Source: Flavobacterium anhuiense (GTDB lineage: Bacteria; Bacteroidota; Bacteroidia; Flavobacteriales; Flavobacteriaceae). Taken from it: a stretch of 64,000 bases of DNA. Positions 19,030 to 26,223 of the stretch are shown piece by piece; the first letter of the stretch is position 1, and each line of letters starts with the position of its first letter. Where the stretch lies: assembly GCF_900101855.1 (NCBI RefSeq), contig NZ_FMVC01000007.1, positions 80,345 to 144,344 of the forward strand, in the 5' to 3' direction. The notes beneath the pieces are model-generated. The model saw only the letters and a list, made by a program, of their open reading frames with translations. It did not search any database and was not told where the DNA came from. A program made the translations under genes and the position numbers.

Positions 19030-20361
19030 TTAGTTAAAAGTAAAAGTGGCGTTGGCTCTTTCTAATTCTGCAAAAGCAATCCAGGAGTTATAAAGCGAAA
19101 TATTAGTGTTAAGCTGCGCATTCACCCATTGGTTCTGTGCATCAAGCAGTTCTATATAAATCGCCTGACCTTCTTTATACAACTTAGTAATGTCGTCATT
19201 GTACTTTTTGGCCGACTGTTTTTGATTTTTATCAGCATAAAATTGCTCTAAAGCCGATTTTAGATTGTTCTGTGAAACCTGAAACTGAAGCAGTAACTGC
19301 TGTTTTACATTATCAGTTTGTGAAATGATTTTTTTACTGTCTTCTTCAACTTGTTTCAGCTTCCATTTGTTTTTGTTTCCCGAAAAAATATTCCACTCCA
19401 GCCCCACTCCGGCAAAATAATAGCGTGAGTTTTTATCTGCTTCAAAATCAAAATCCTGAATTCCGAAATCGGCAAAGCCATTTACTTTTGGCAGCCAGTA
19501 TGAGCTGGTCAACTTGCTTACATTCTCGTTTATTTCTTTTGCCTGAGTGAGCTTTTGTAACTCTTCTCTATTTTGGGTATTTTCTGAAAGTACTTCTATT
19601 GGGGGTACTTCACTCTCATCAGTTTCTATTGCGGCATCAAGTTTTTGATTCAATAAAAAATTAAAATACGATCTGGCATTATTGCTGGTTTGTCTGGCGG
19701 TTTCTAAATTGGCCTGAATGCGGATTACCTCATTATCGCTTCGTAAAACGGCAGTCCGGTTTATTTTTTCATTTCTAAATAAAGCCTGATTTACCCTTTG
19801 ATTTTCTTTTACCAAAGCCAGGGCATCTTCATAAATCTTAATTCCTTCAACCGACTGCAGGTATTTGTAATAGGCAATTTTAATTTCCTTTACTAACTCT
19901 CTTTGGTAGATTTCGAGTTCTATTTTTTGAAGCGTCGTCTGCTGGGTTTTTATTCTTTTGTTATAAATAATTTCAAAATTCAGAAGCGGCATCGTGGTAT
20001 GAATTTTAGCATCATAAAAATTATCCGGATTTATCAAGACCGACTGATTTTCTAACATTGGAAAAGCGTTAGAATTGGTAATCTGATTTAAAGTACTATA
20101 TACCGGATTCAGCATATCTCCAATCGGAATATCGATTGTCCTTCCGCCTTCTGCCTTGGTGTAACTTCCGTTTAGGGAAACTGTTGGATAAAATAAAGCT
20201 CGTGCTTCTTTTAAGGCATACATGCTTTTATTAATGTCAAAATTATGCTGTCTGATTACTTCGTTATTTTTTAAACCGGTCTGTATATAAGTTTCCAGCT
20301 TGTTCTGTGCATACCCTAAATATCCTAGACAGAGTATTGCAAAAGTTAGTTTAATTTTCAT
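19030..20361 (-). CDS. Outer-membrane efflux channel (TolC/OprM-like OMF)
   Basis: Outer-membrane exit duct for the RND pump. The 443 residues start with a signal peptide (MKIKLTFAILCLGYLGYAQ) and then show the two OEP repeats of long amphipathic helices, with TolC-type segments such as the helix around ALRSDNEVIRIQANLETARQ and GVGLEWNIFSGNKNKWKLKQ before the second barrel strands. First structural gene after tetR, 57 bp downstream of it. The intervening gap carries a TetR-type operator. Confidence 0.92.
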   Translation of the reverse strand: MKIKLTFAILCLGYLGYAQNKLETYIQTGLKNNEVIRQHNFDINKSMYALKEARALFYPTVSLNGSYTKAEGGRTIDIPIGDMLNPVYSTLNQITNSNAFPMLENQSVLINPDNFYDAKIHTTMPLLNFEIIYNKRIKTQQTTLQKIELEIYQRELVKEIKIAYYKYLQSVEGIKIYEDALALVKENQRVNQALFRNEKINRTAVLRSDNEVIRIQANLETARQTSNNARSYFNFLLNQKLDAAIETDESEVPPIEVLSENTQNREELQKLTQAKEINENVSKLTSSYWLPKVNGFADFGIQDFDFEADKNSRYYFAGVGLEWNIFSGNKNKWKLKQVEEDSKKIISQTDNVKQQLLLQFQVSQNNLKSALEQFYADKNQKQSAKKYNDDITKLYKEGQAIYIELLDAQNQWVNAQLNTNISLYNSWIAFAELERANATFTFN

Positions 20362-20365
20362 TTAT

Positions 20366-20396
20366 TGTACGTTGTTTATTATTTGAACGTTGTTCA
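20366..20396. promoter_or_regulatory. TetR-type operators before the efflux genes
   Basis: Palindrome TGAAC-GTT-GTTCA (20384-20396) with a weaker partner TGTAC-GTT-GTTTA (20366-20378) centred 18 bp away. The strong site matches the operator at 21078-21098 in front of tetR, which supports direct repression of both transcription units by the same regulator. Confidence 0.7.
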
Positions 20397-20417
20397 TTTT
20401 TTTAGGCAAAAAAATTT

Positions 20418-21035
20418 TTAAAGCTTTTCTATCATTTTTAAATATTCATTATATCCGTCATACAAAATGGTATCGGGATTCGTAAAATTTACATTTTTAA
20501 TTCTCTGGTGAATTTCCAGACAGCACATACCATGTACCAAACTCCAAACCATAAATGCCAACGGCTCTACACTATGGCCTTTAAAATAACCTTTGTTAAT
20601 ACATTCTTCAATAGTTTTTTTAACTAATCCAAATGCTGTACATCCTTCGTCCCAATCTTCATTCTCGGAGTCTTTCAGGAATTCTATTGGAGCTTTTAGA
20701 TTAAACATCAAATCATACATTTCAGAATTTTCGATGGCAAATTTGATATAGGAAAATCCCAATTTCTTTAATCTTTCCTTCGGATCTTCTATAGTATATA
20801 ACTCCATAAAATAACTATCTAATTCCTGAAAACCTATTGTATGAAGATCATGGAGAATATCATTTTTATCTTTAAAATAAACATAAACAGTACCTACACT
20901 GTAGTTAATTTCTTCAGCAATGTTTCTTATGGTAGTATGTTCAATTCCTTTTTCAACAAAAAGCTTTTTAGCACCTTTTAATATCAGGGCTTTTAAAGCT
21001 TCTTTTTCTTTTGCTTTTCTATCAATTGTACTCAT
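20418..21035 (-). CDS. TetR/AcrR-family transcriptional repressor of the efflux operon
   Basis: Local repressor, 205 residues from the ATG at 21035. A TTG five codons further upstream also fits the frame but is a poor start. The N-terminal TetR helix-turn-helix is clear (GAKKLFVEKGIEHTTIRNIAEEINYSVGTVYVYFKDKND, quoted in parts: FVEKGIEHTTIRNIA, YSVGTVYVYFKDK). The rest is the all-helical ligand-binding domain with a WSLVHGMC segment. Perfect palindromes sharing TGAAC-N3-GTTCA lie in front of this gene and in front of the OMF gene. Autorepression and repression of the pump, released by a pump substrate, is the expected behaviour of the family. Confidence 0.92.
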   Translation of the reverse strand: MSTIDRKAKEKEALKALILKGAKKLFVEKGIEHTTIRNIAEEINYSVGTVYVYFKDKNDILHDLHTIGFQELDSYFMELYTIEDPKERLKKLGFSYIKFAIENSEMYDLMFNLKAPIEFLKDSENEDWDEGCTAFGLVKKTIEECINKGYFKGHSVEPLAFMVWSLVHGMCCLEIHQRIKNVNFTNPDTILYDGYNEYLKMIEKL

Positions 21036-21063
21036 ACTTATTTTATTCAAGGCTTACTAAGGA

Positions 21064-21098
21064 CAAAGATATAAAATAAAATGAACGCTGTTCATTTT
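21064..21098 (-). promoter_or_regulatory. tetR promoter and operator
   Basis: TATCTTTG (minus strand, 21064-21071) matches the Bacteroidetes -7 consensus TAnnTTTG. It is followed upstream by a perfect palindrome with 9-bp arms AAAATGAAC-GCT-GTTCATTTT at 21078-21098, occupying the -33 area. No TTG was found at the expected distance. Confidence 0.75.
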
Positions 21099-21125
21099 TT
21101 ATTCAGTTAAATATTTTTATACAAA

Positions 21126-21893
21126 TTAAGATTGCAATCTGGCCGTAATACCTTTATGATTCAATAACTTGTAAGCTAACTTTGGTAAAAATCTATTTAA
21201 CAGATAAATCGCTTTTGTATCGCCAACACGAATAGTGTACGTATTGTTTTTTAATCCTTTTATTAAAGCATCAATTAGCACATCTGGTGTTATCGATTTA
21301 CCTTCCATTCCCTCAGACATATTTGTTTTTACCAACGGCGGCAATAATTCAAATATTTTTATTCTGCTTCCAATTATCTGTAAATGATCTCGTAATGCTT
21401 CTGTATAAAAACGTACCGCAGCTTTTGATGCTGAATAAGTTGGTACAAGATTAGACGGCGTGTAACTCAATATCGATGATGTATTGATAATAGCTGCTTC
21501 TTTTCTGCTTTTAAGCATATCCAGAAAAAGATCATTTAAGAGAATAACTCCTAAGTAGTTAGTATTAATTTCTATGGCAGCTTTTTCAAAATGTTTTGAA
21601 TTACTGAAACCTAAATTATCCTGGCCATTCATAATTCCGGCATTGTTATAAAGTATATCGATACCACCCATTTCATTAATTTGATTGTACAAAGCAACCG
21701 CGGCTTCCTGGCTGGACGCATCACTTTTAATGGTCGTAATGGATGGATACATTTTTTTGGCAAGATCTAATTTTTTCTGATCTCTTCCTGTAATAATTAC
21801 TTTAGCGCCTTCTGTAATGAATTGTTTTGCAGCCTCTAATCCGATTCCGGCAGAGCCACCTGTAATCAAAATTGTCTTACCTTTTAATTCCAT
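21126..21893 (-). CDS. Short-chain dehydrogenase/reductase (classical SDR)
   Basis: NAD(P)-dependent oxidoreductase, 255 residues from the ATG at 21893. A longer frame to 21947 exists, but its start lies in the promoter. Classical SDR motifs are all present: cofactor site TGGSAGIGLEAA, NNAG, catalytic Ser in NTSSILSY, and YSASKAA with Tyr and Lys. The DltE-like members of this type are often of unknown substrate. It is divergent from an HxlR regulator with two palindromes between them, so it is likely repressed by HxlR and induced by an electrophile or redox stress. The substrate is not deducible. Confidence 0.9.
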   Translation of the reverse strand: MELKGKTILITGGSAGIGLEAAKQFITEGAKVIITGRDQKKLDLAKKMYPSITTIKSDASSQEAAVALYNQINEMGGIDILYNNAGIMNGQDNLGFSNSKHFEKAAIEINTNYLGVILLNDLFLDMLKSRKEAAIINTSSILSYTPSNLVPTYSASKAAVRFYTEALRDHLQIIGSRIKIFELLPPLVKTNMSEGMEGKSITPDVLIDALIKGLKNNTYTIRVGDTKAIYLLNRFLPKLAYKLLNHKGITARLQS

Positions 21894-21919
21894 AATTTTT
21901 CTATTTAGTTTATTATCCC

Positions 21920-21991
21920 TATATTTGCTTGCAAAATGCAAGTGCAAATATAAATATATTTACTTGCAAAAAGCAAGTGATTTTAAATTTA
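21920..21991. promoter_or_regulatory. Divergent SDR/HxlR promoter region with two HxlR-type palindromes
   Basis: Palindromes CTTGC-AAAAT-GCAAG (21928-21942) and ACTTGC-AAAAA-GCAAGT (21962-21978), centres 35 bp apart. SDR promoter on the minus strand: TATATTTG (945-952 of this kilobase) with TTG at 21974-21976, spacing 21. HxlR promoter on the plus strand: TTG at 21964-21966, 17 bp, TAAATTTA at 21984-21991. Both -33 elements fall inside the second palindrome, so one bound dimer could shut both promoters. Another TATATTTG occurs at 21920-21927 on the plus strand but lacks a -33 partner. Confidence 0.75.
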
Positions 21992-21995
21992 TTTT

Positions 21996-22409
21996 ATGAA
22001 AACTCAAAAAAAGAGATCAGACTGCCCAGTAAGTTTTTCACTTGAAGCCTTTGGTGACAAGTGGTCGCTGTTGATTGTGAGAGATTTAATGCTTAAAAAA
22101 AAATGTACCTATGGCGAATTGGCAAAATCTGATGAGAAGATCGCAACTAACATTTTGGCTGCTCGACTGCTTTCATTAGAAGAAAACGGAATTATTCAGA
22201 AACTGGAGCATCCCGACAGTAAAGCCAAAGTACTATATCAATTGACACAGAAAGGAATGGATTTAATTCCAATAATTGTTGAAATTAATCTTTGGGCAGA
22301 AAAGTATACCGACATTCCTGAAAAAAGAAAGGAATTGCTGGCACAAATGAATGCTGATAAGGAAGGATTTATTAAAAATGCTTTTAAAGAACTTGAATCA
22401 AATCGATAG
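21996..22409 (+). CDS. HxlR-family winged-helix transcriptional regulator
   Basis: 137-residue MarR-like winged helix of the HxlR/DUF24 type. The N-terminal Cys (SDCPVSFSLEAFGDKWSLLIVRDLML) is the conserved redox-sensing position in many family members. The recognition helix region reads IATNILAARLLSLEENGII and the wing KAKVLYQLTQKG. It is divergent from the SDR gene, and palindromes in the shared promoter are the likely operator. The very short leader (5 bases after TAAATTTA) suggests a nearly leaderless message. Confidence 0.93.
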   Translation: MKTQKKRSDCPVSFSLEAFGDKWSLLIVRDLMLKKKCTYGELAKSDEKIATNILAARLLSLEENGIIQKLEHPDSKAKVLYQLTQKGMDLIPIIVEINLWAEKYTDIPEKRKELLAQMNADKEGFIKNAFKELESNR

Positions 22410-22575
22410 TATATATTACATAGCTACTACTTTTTTTGCCACAATAAATTTGGGCTGGAATGTGCATGACAAAACACGCCCTCGCAGGTGTAGAACTGCC
22501 TCCAATTTTGTTACACAAGCTAAGGCGGTTTTAATAAAAGAGGTTAGCGATTTGTTTTTTGAAGCTGCATTTTCC
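22410..22575. other. Gene-poor stretch beside repeat copy 2
   Basis: No convincing gene. A plus frame runs from inside the HxlR gene through this stretch and ends FNPQRDI within the repeat core at 22599. The opposite strand also has about 50 open codons. Neither has a start signal or recognisable domain. Frames open on both strands are more in keeping with a conserved non-coding sequence than with a protein. Confidence 0.45.
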
Positions 22576-22901
22576 TTCAATCCCCAACGGGACATCTAAA
22601 CCAAATTCATTAAGCCACTGGGAGACAAGTGACTACATATAATAAGCCAATTTCTTCAAATCATCCAAAAAAAATGTTGAAATTTGTCCCGTCGGGGTCA
22701 CTCAGCCAGATGGCGCCAATTGAAGACAATTGGCGCCATTTTTTCATTTACACTAATAAATACGGTGGCTTTGAGTCATTTTTGCTTTTATTTTCTTTCT
22801 CTAAAATAATAGAAAAATTGCTTCAGCGTGTATATTTAGATGAAAAATAATACAAATAGTTAATTTATCATTCGATAACTTAACAGGATTCGAACCCCCA
22901 G
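22576..22901 (+). repeat. Dispersed structured repeat, copy 2
   Basis: Same order of parts as copy 1 from the core onward: CCCCAACGGGACA (22582-22594), CTACATATA, GCCAATTTCTTCAAATCATCC, then TGTCCCGTCGGGG (22685-22697), which pairs with the start of the core with a single mismatch. Next come a 13-bp hairpin with AAGA loop (22710-22739), an AT-rich spacer and the 25-nt terminal block (22871-22895), identical to copy 1. The leader seen in copies 1 and 3 is replaced by different sequence, so the element can be cut at the core boundary. Confidence 0.75.
22710..22744 (+). terminator. Intrinsic-terminator-like hairpin inside repeat copy 2
   Basis: Perfect 13-bp stem ATGGCGCCAATTG (22710-22722) with its complement (22727-22739), AAGA tetraloop and T6 tail. 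Equivalent to the hairpin at 14538-14571. Confidence 0.75.
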
Positions 22902-23006
22902 AATATTATAGAAATTGACTCTATATAATCTCCAAATTGCTTTCAATTACTATTTAATGACAAATAATGAAATCTGATTTCAAAACGTATTTAAGTATAT
23001 TATTGC

Positions 23007-23014
23007 TATATTTG
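23007..23014 (+). promoter_or_regulatory. -7 element of the Crp/Fnr-type gene
   Basis: TATATTTG fits TAnnTTTG exactly and lies 78 bp before the chosen ATG at 23093. No TTG at 17-23 bp upstream was found. The element falls inside the longer reading frame that starts at 22967, which argues for the downstream start. Confidence 0.5.
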
Positions 23015-23092
23015 CTTAAGAGCCTGCCAGCGATGCCATTCCGATTAAAAAAGCTGGCCGAACAGTCAAAACCAATATGTCATTTACTCCAG

Positions 23093-23668
23093 ATGTCCAA
23101 TATACTCAAAAACCATATAGCCAAATTTGCACAGGTATCAGACAATGACTTTGAGCAAATCAAAAAATTCTTCGACATAAAACAAACGTGTAAAAAAGAG
23201 AACCTGCTAAAGGAGGGACAGATCTGCCGTCATCATTATTTTGTTTTGGACGGCCTGCTTAGAAAGTTTTATATTAACGAGAAAGGTACCGAACAAACCA
23301 CGGAATTTGCCATAGAAACATGGTGGCTTACCGATAACTTTGCCTACGAGAACCAGCTCGCGACAGAATTTTATATTCAGGCAGTAGAGAAATCAACATT
23401 GCTTTACATCACTTTGGAGAAGCAGCAGAAGCTGCTGGAAGAGTTTCCGGTAATGGAGCGCTATTTCCGTTTTGTCTACCAGAGGGCTTATGCAGCCGCA
23501 CAGAAACGCATCAAATTTCTTTTCTCGTTCTCTAAGGAAGAGTTTTATTTCCAGGCAGTCAGAAACCACCCCGAATTCATCCAGCGTGTTCCCCAATACC
23601 TCATCGCTTCCTATCTAGGATTCACGCCCGAATACTTGAGCGAAATACGCAAAAGGCTTCTTTCTTAA
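23093..23668 (+). CDS. Crp/Fnr-family transcriptional regulator
   Basis: 191 residues from the ATG at 23093. The frame is open back to 22967, but those extra 42 residues are not family-like and contain the promoter. An N-terminal cyclic-nucleotide-binding-like beta barrel is visible (LLKEGQICRHHYFVLDGLLRKFY; fragments KEGQIC, LDGLLRKFY), then the long dimer helix (YAAAQKRIKFLFSFSKEEFYF) and a short C-terminal HTH (IASYLGFTPEYLSEIRKRL). This is the Bacteroidetes short Crp type; no Fe-S cysteines of true Fnr are seen. It sits 68 bp upstream of an AhpD-like gene. Base use is richer in G+C than the flanks, suggesting a transferred pair. Confidence 0.9.
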   Translation: MSNILKNHIAKFAQVSDNDFEQIKKFFDIKQTCKKENLLKEGQICRHHYFVLDGLLRKFYINEKGTEQTTEFAIETWWLTDNFAYENQLATEFYIQAVEKSTLLYITLEKQQKLLEEFPVMERYFRFVYQRAYAAAQKRIKFLFSFSKEEFYFQAVRNHPEFIQRVPQYLIASYLGFTPEYLSEIRKRLLS

Positions 23669-23736
23669 ACCAGTTTAAGTTTTTTCCTTTCCCTATTATT
23701 GAATTTTGCATTGAACAATTTTAAAAGAATAATACA

Positions 23737-24189
23737 ATGCAAAAACGACTTAACATTAAGCAGGCCGCTCCGGATGCACTAAAAGCGATGATAGGACTTG
23801 AAAGCTACCTTTCAAAAATTTCCATATCCAAGACAGCCAAAGAACTCATAAAGATACGTGCCTCGCAGATCAACGGCTGTGCCTACTGCATCAACATCCA
23901 CACTCAGGACGCCGTTAAAAACGGCGAGTCAAACCAGCGCATTTTTCTCTTGAGTGCTTGGAGAGAAGCTGGGGACATTTTTACAGAAGAGGAAAAAGTG
24001 GTGCTCGCGGTAACTGAAGAGATAACATTAATTCATGAGAACGGATTAACGGATGAAACCTATACAAAGGCCTTACAGTATTTCAGTGAAAGCCAGATAG
24101 CAGATATAATAACGGCCGTCATAACAATCAATCTTTGGAACAGGGTTGTTCTCAGTACCCATCTCCGAATAGGAGAAAGTCTTGCATAA
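23737..24189 (+). CDS. AhpD-like / carboxymuconolactone decarboxylase-family alkylhydroperoxidase
   Basis: 150-residue all-helical protein with the peroxidase-type active-site signature of the AhpD superfamily: QINGCAYCINIHTQDAV, i.e. Cys48-x-x-Cys51 with His55. Family members reduce alkyl hydroperoxides or act as thiol-disulfide partners. The actual substrate is unknown. It follows the Crp-type regulator by 68 bp in the same orientation and is closed by its own terminator, so regulator and enzyme look like a two-gene module, probably answering oxidative or electrophilic stress. Confidence 0.9.
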   Translation: MQKRLNIKQAAPDALKAMIGLESYLSKISISKTAKELIKIRASQINGCAYCINIHTQDAVKNGESNQRIFLLSAWREAGDIFTEEEKVVLAVTEEITLIHENGLTDETYTKALQYFSESQIADIITAVITINLWNRVVLSTHLRIGESLA

Positions 24190-24253
24190 CTTGCAAAAAA
24201 CTAGTTTAATTACGATGCATCCAAAAGTTTAGAATTATAATTAAATTTGAAGA

Positions 24254-24290
24254 CAATAAGCCCGATTTGTTTCGGGCTTATTGCTTTTAC
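24254..24290 (+). terminator. Terminator after the AhpD-like gene
   Basis: Perfect 12-bp arms CAATAAGCCCGA (24254-24265) and TCGGGCTTATTG (24272-24283), 6-nt loop, followed by CTTTT. Confidence 0.88.
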
Positions 24291-24390
24291 GAAAAAACTC
24301 ATTTAAAAGCACCAATTAGGATAGAAATGCTCCAGTGGAACAACAATCAAATAATTCATACAGCCAAAGAAAGACAATCCTGCCTTAACT

Positions 24391-24616
24391 TAAACAATCT
24401 TTTAAAATCCTGCATAAATTTTGTAAATTTATATATCAGTTTAATGCGATGGATCAATTGAGTTTTTACAATTTTTGCATCAATCCTACTCAGGACATCC
24501 GAACCAATTTTTTAACGCCAATGAAAGACAGACATTACATATAGAAAGCCAATCTCTTCAAATCATCCAAAAATGATGTTGAAATTTGTCCTGTCCCCGT
24601 CCCCCAACAGGACAAA
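24391..24616 (+). repeat. Dispersed structured repeat, copy 3 (shortened)
   Basis: Shares the AT-rich leader with copy 1 (from AACAATCTTTTAAAATCC; TTTTTGCATCAATCC at 24472-24486) and the core (TACATATAGAAAGCCAA, CTTCAAATCATCCAAAAATGATGTTG). At the 3' side TGTCCTGT (24587-24594) is followed by CCCCAACAGGACA, which repeats the beginning of the core, giving a local hairpin. The 15-bp hairpin and the 25-nt end block of the other copies are missing. A short frame (24267-24461) runs into it but looks fortuitous. Confidence 0.7.
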
Positions 24617-24689
24617 ATAAACCACTTACTAAAGCCACATAAACAACTGATTATCTTTACATTAATTACAAAATATAAAAAAGTAAAAA

Positions 24690-24989
24690 ATGGAATTTAA
24701 TCAAAATCATACTGGAAAAATCACACCTGAAAAAGCACTAAAAATGTTAACTGACGAAGGAATGGATGTTACTCTTGCACAAACAGCCGAAATATTGTCA
24801 TTTCTTAGGTTAATAGCTGGAATTAGCGTTAAAAAAATCTTAGAAGATCCGGAAACTAATAAAATTACAAAAGAAGAAGAAGCTTTACATGAAAATCTCG
24901 AAAATAAAAACAAGAAAATAAAGCTAAAGAGTCCATATAAAAAGATAACCTATTGTAAAACCTGCAATTTTTTGAATAATAATTTCTAA
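24690..24989 (+). CDS. Small helical protein of unknown function beside the integrase
   Basis: 99 residues, no signal peptide, strongly charged (Lys/Glu) in the second half, with two terminal Cys (YCKTCNF). The first 55 residues (GKITPEKALKMLTDEGMDVTLAQTAEILSFLRLIA) resemble a widespread family of small Bacteroidetes proteins that databases often label, without basis, as a PTS IIBC subunit; that resemblance is from memory. The start at 24690 has an A-rich upstream region (AAAAAAGTAAAAA) as usual here. It is convergent with the integrase gene and shares its terminator. I cannot name a function. Confidence 0.7.
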   Translation: MEFNQNHTGKITPEKALKMLTDEGMDVTLAQTAEILSFLRLIAGISVKKILEDPETNKITKEEEALHENLENKNKKIKLKSPYKKITYCKTCNFLNNNF

Positions 24990-25026
24990 AAAATCTAAAA
25001 ATCATTTAATCCTAAAAAAAATAAAA

Positions 25027-25056
25027 AACGCCTTACCTCTATTTGGGTAAAGCGTT
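25027..25056. terminator. Bidirectional terminator between the orphan gene and the integrase
   Basis: AACGCCTTACC (25027-25037) pairs with GGTAAAGCGTT (25046-25056) with one mismatch; A and T runs flank both sides. Confidence 0.78.
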
Positions 25057-25080
25057 AAAAAAATTGCTAAAGAAAAAACT

Positions 25081-26223
25081 TTATTCTAAAGAAATTCTGC
25101 CTGCTGCGTCCCTTTTCTTCTGGTCAATTACCTTCGCATATATCTGCGTTGTCTTAACGTTCTTATGACCAAGCATTTTAGATATGGTAAAAATATCAGT
25201 TCCAGCCGTCAGCTGTAATGTAGCATAAGTATGCCTGAAACAGTGAAAGGTAATATGCTTATTGATGCCTGACAATGCCACCCATACAGGAAGCGTACGG
25301 TCAACATCCCATTTGTTCAAATCTTTAAATACCTTCTCATTTTCTCTCCGTCTCTTGCCAAGCAATTCGAAAGCTTCATCGGAGATCGGTATGGACGCAG
25401 TGCCTTCCGTTTTCTTTTGCCTGAAAATAATATAGTGCCCGTCATTCTCAACATGTTGCAATTCTAACCAGGTCAGCTTGGCAATATCGGAATACCTCAC
25501 GCCTGTAAGAACAGAAAACATAGAAATTCTTCTTACAATCAATTTCGGGCAGGGAGTTTCAAACAGCCTTCGGGTTTCCTCGAGAGTCAAAAAATTACGT
25601 TGGGATTCCATTTCCTTTATTGATCCTATCTTTGCATTGATATCTGTTTTAAGCTTATCCTCTCTATAGGCTGCTTTTAGAGTAGTTTTAATCTTGTTAT
25701 AATAAGAGAGAGCAGTGTTACGCGACAGCTGCTTCTTATTCTTCCTTAAACTTTTAGCTTTCAAAAGATAATCTCTGTAATCTTCAATTAGAGTAACTGT
25801 GACCTCTTTAAATGATAAATCCCTCCCTTTTAAAAAAGTCTCAAAATGAACAATAGCACAGGCCCAGATTGATAAATTGTTACCAACCTTTTTATTCCCT
25901 AAATTTTTATAATACTGCAGAAAAGATTCATTTCCGACTGCCTGAATTACCAGCTGCTCTTTTTCAAATGCGGAATAAATTTCACTTTTGTTGATTTCAT
26001 TCTGTCTACGCGCGCGAATAAGCTCCGCCGTATGTAGACTTTCTGTATTGGCTATTTTCTGGTACTGGTCAGCTGGTTTTTGATATACGTAGATTTTTAA
26101 AAACTCGCGTCTGGTATAATCGTTAATTGCCGAATTCCATACGGGAGGATAAAAATCTAAATAAAGAGACATCCTCCCCTGAGAAATAGCTTTTTTTCTA
26201 AGTGTTACGATACTTTTACTCAT
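25081..26223 (-). CDS. Tyrosine recombinase / site-specific integrase
   Basis: 380 residues from the ATG at 26223, which overlaps the upstream gene by 8 bases (ATGAGTAA). A second ATG at 26247 is in frame but less likely. An arm-type N-terminal domain (KAISQGRMSLYLDFYPPV) is followed by a SAM-like core-binding domain (about 95-200) and the catalytic domain. The catalytic set is complete, numbered from this start: Arg243 (TGVRYSDIAKL), a Lys in FRQKKTEG, His327-x-x-Arg330 (HCFRHTYA), His353 (LGHKNVKTT) and Tyr362 (QIYAKV). It is the Bacteroidetes type used by integrative elements and islands. It lies 0.9 kb from the 3' end of mnmE, a plausible integration site. Confidence 0.95.
   Translation of the reverse strand: MSKSIVTLRKKAISQGRMSLYLDFYPPVWNSAINDYTRREFLKIYVYQKPADQYQKIANTESLHTAELIRARRQNEINKSEIYSAFEKEQLVIQAVGNESFLQYYKNLGNKKVGNNLSIWACAIVHFETFLKGRDLSFKEVTVTLIEDYRDYLLKAKSLRKNKKQLSRNTALSYYNKIKTTLKAAYREDKLKTDINAKIGSIKEMESQRNFLTLEETRRLFETPCPKLIVRRISMFSVLTGVRYSDIAKLTWLELQHVENDGHYIIFRQKKTEGTASIPISDEAFELLGKRRRENEKVFKDLNKWDVDRTLPVWVALSGINKHITFHCFRHTYATLQLTAGTDIFTISKMLGHKNVKTTQIYAKVIDQKKRDAAGRISLE

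Noticed and set aside
22629..22850. 73-codon frame inside repeat copy 2
   Set aside because: It spans the perfect hairpin and AT-rich spacer; the matching part of copy 1 is not open in a similar way.
22967..23092. Longer start for the Crp-type regulator
   Set aside because: The extra 42 residues are hydrophobic, unlike the family, and contain the TATATTTG promoter element.
24267..24461. 64-codon plus-strand frame running into repeat copy 3
   Set aside because: It starts inside the terminator of the AhpD-like gene, has no family features, and its end is repeat sequence shared with copy 1.
14321..24616. Retron or group II intron origin for the repeat family
   Set aside because: No reverse transcriptase and no domain V-type GAGC/AGC hairpin are nearby; the inverted outer stem alone is not enough.
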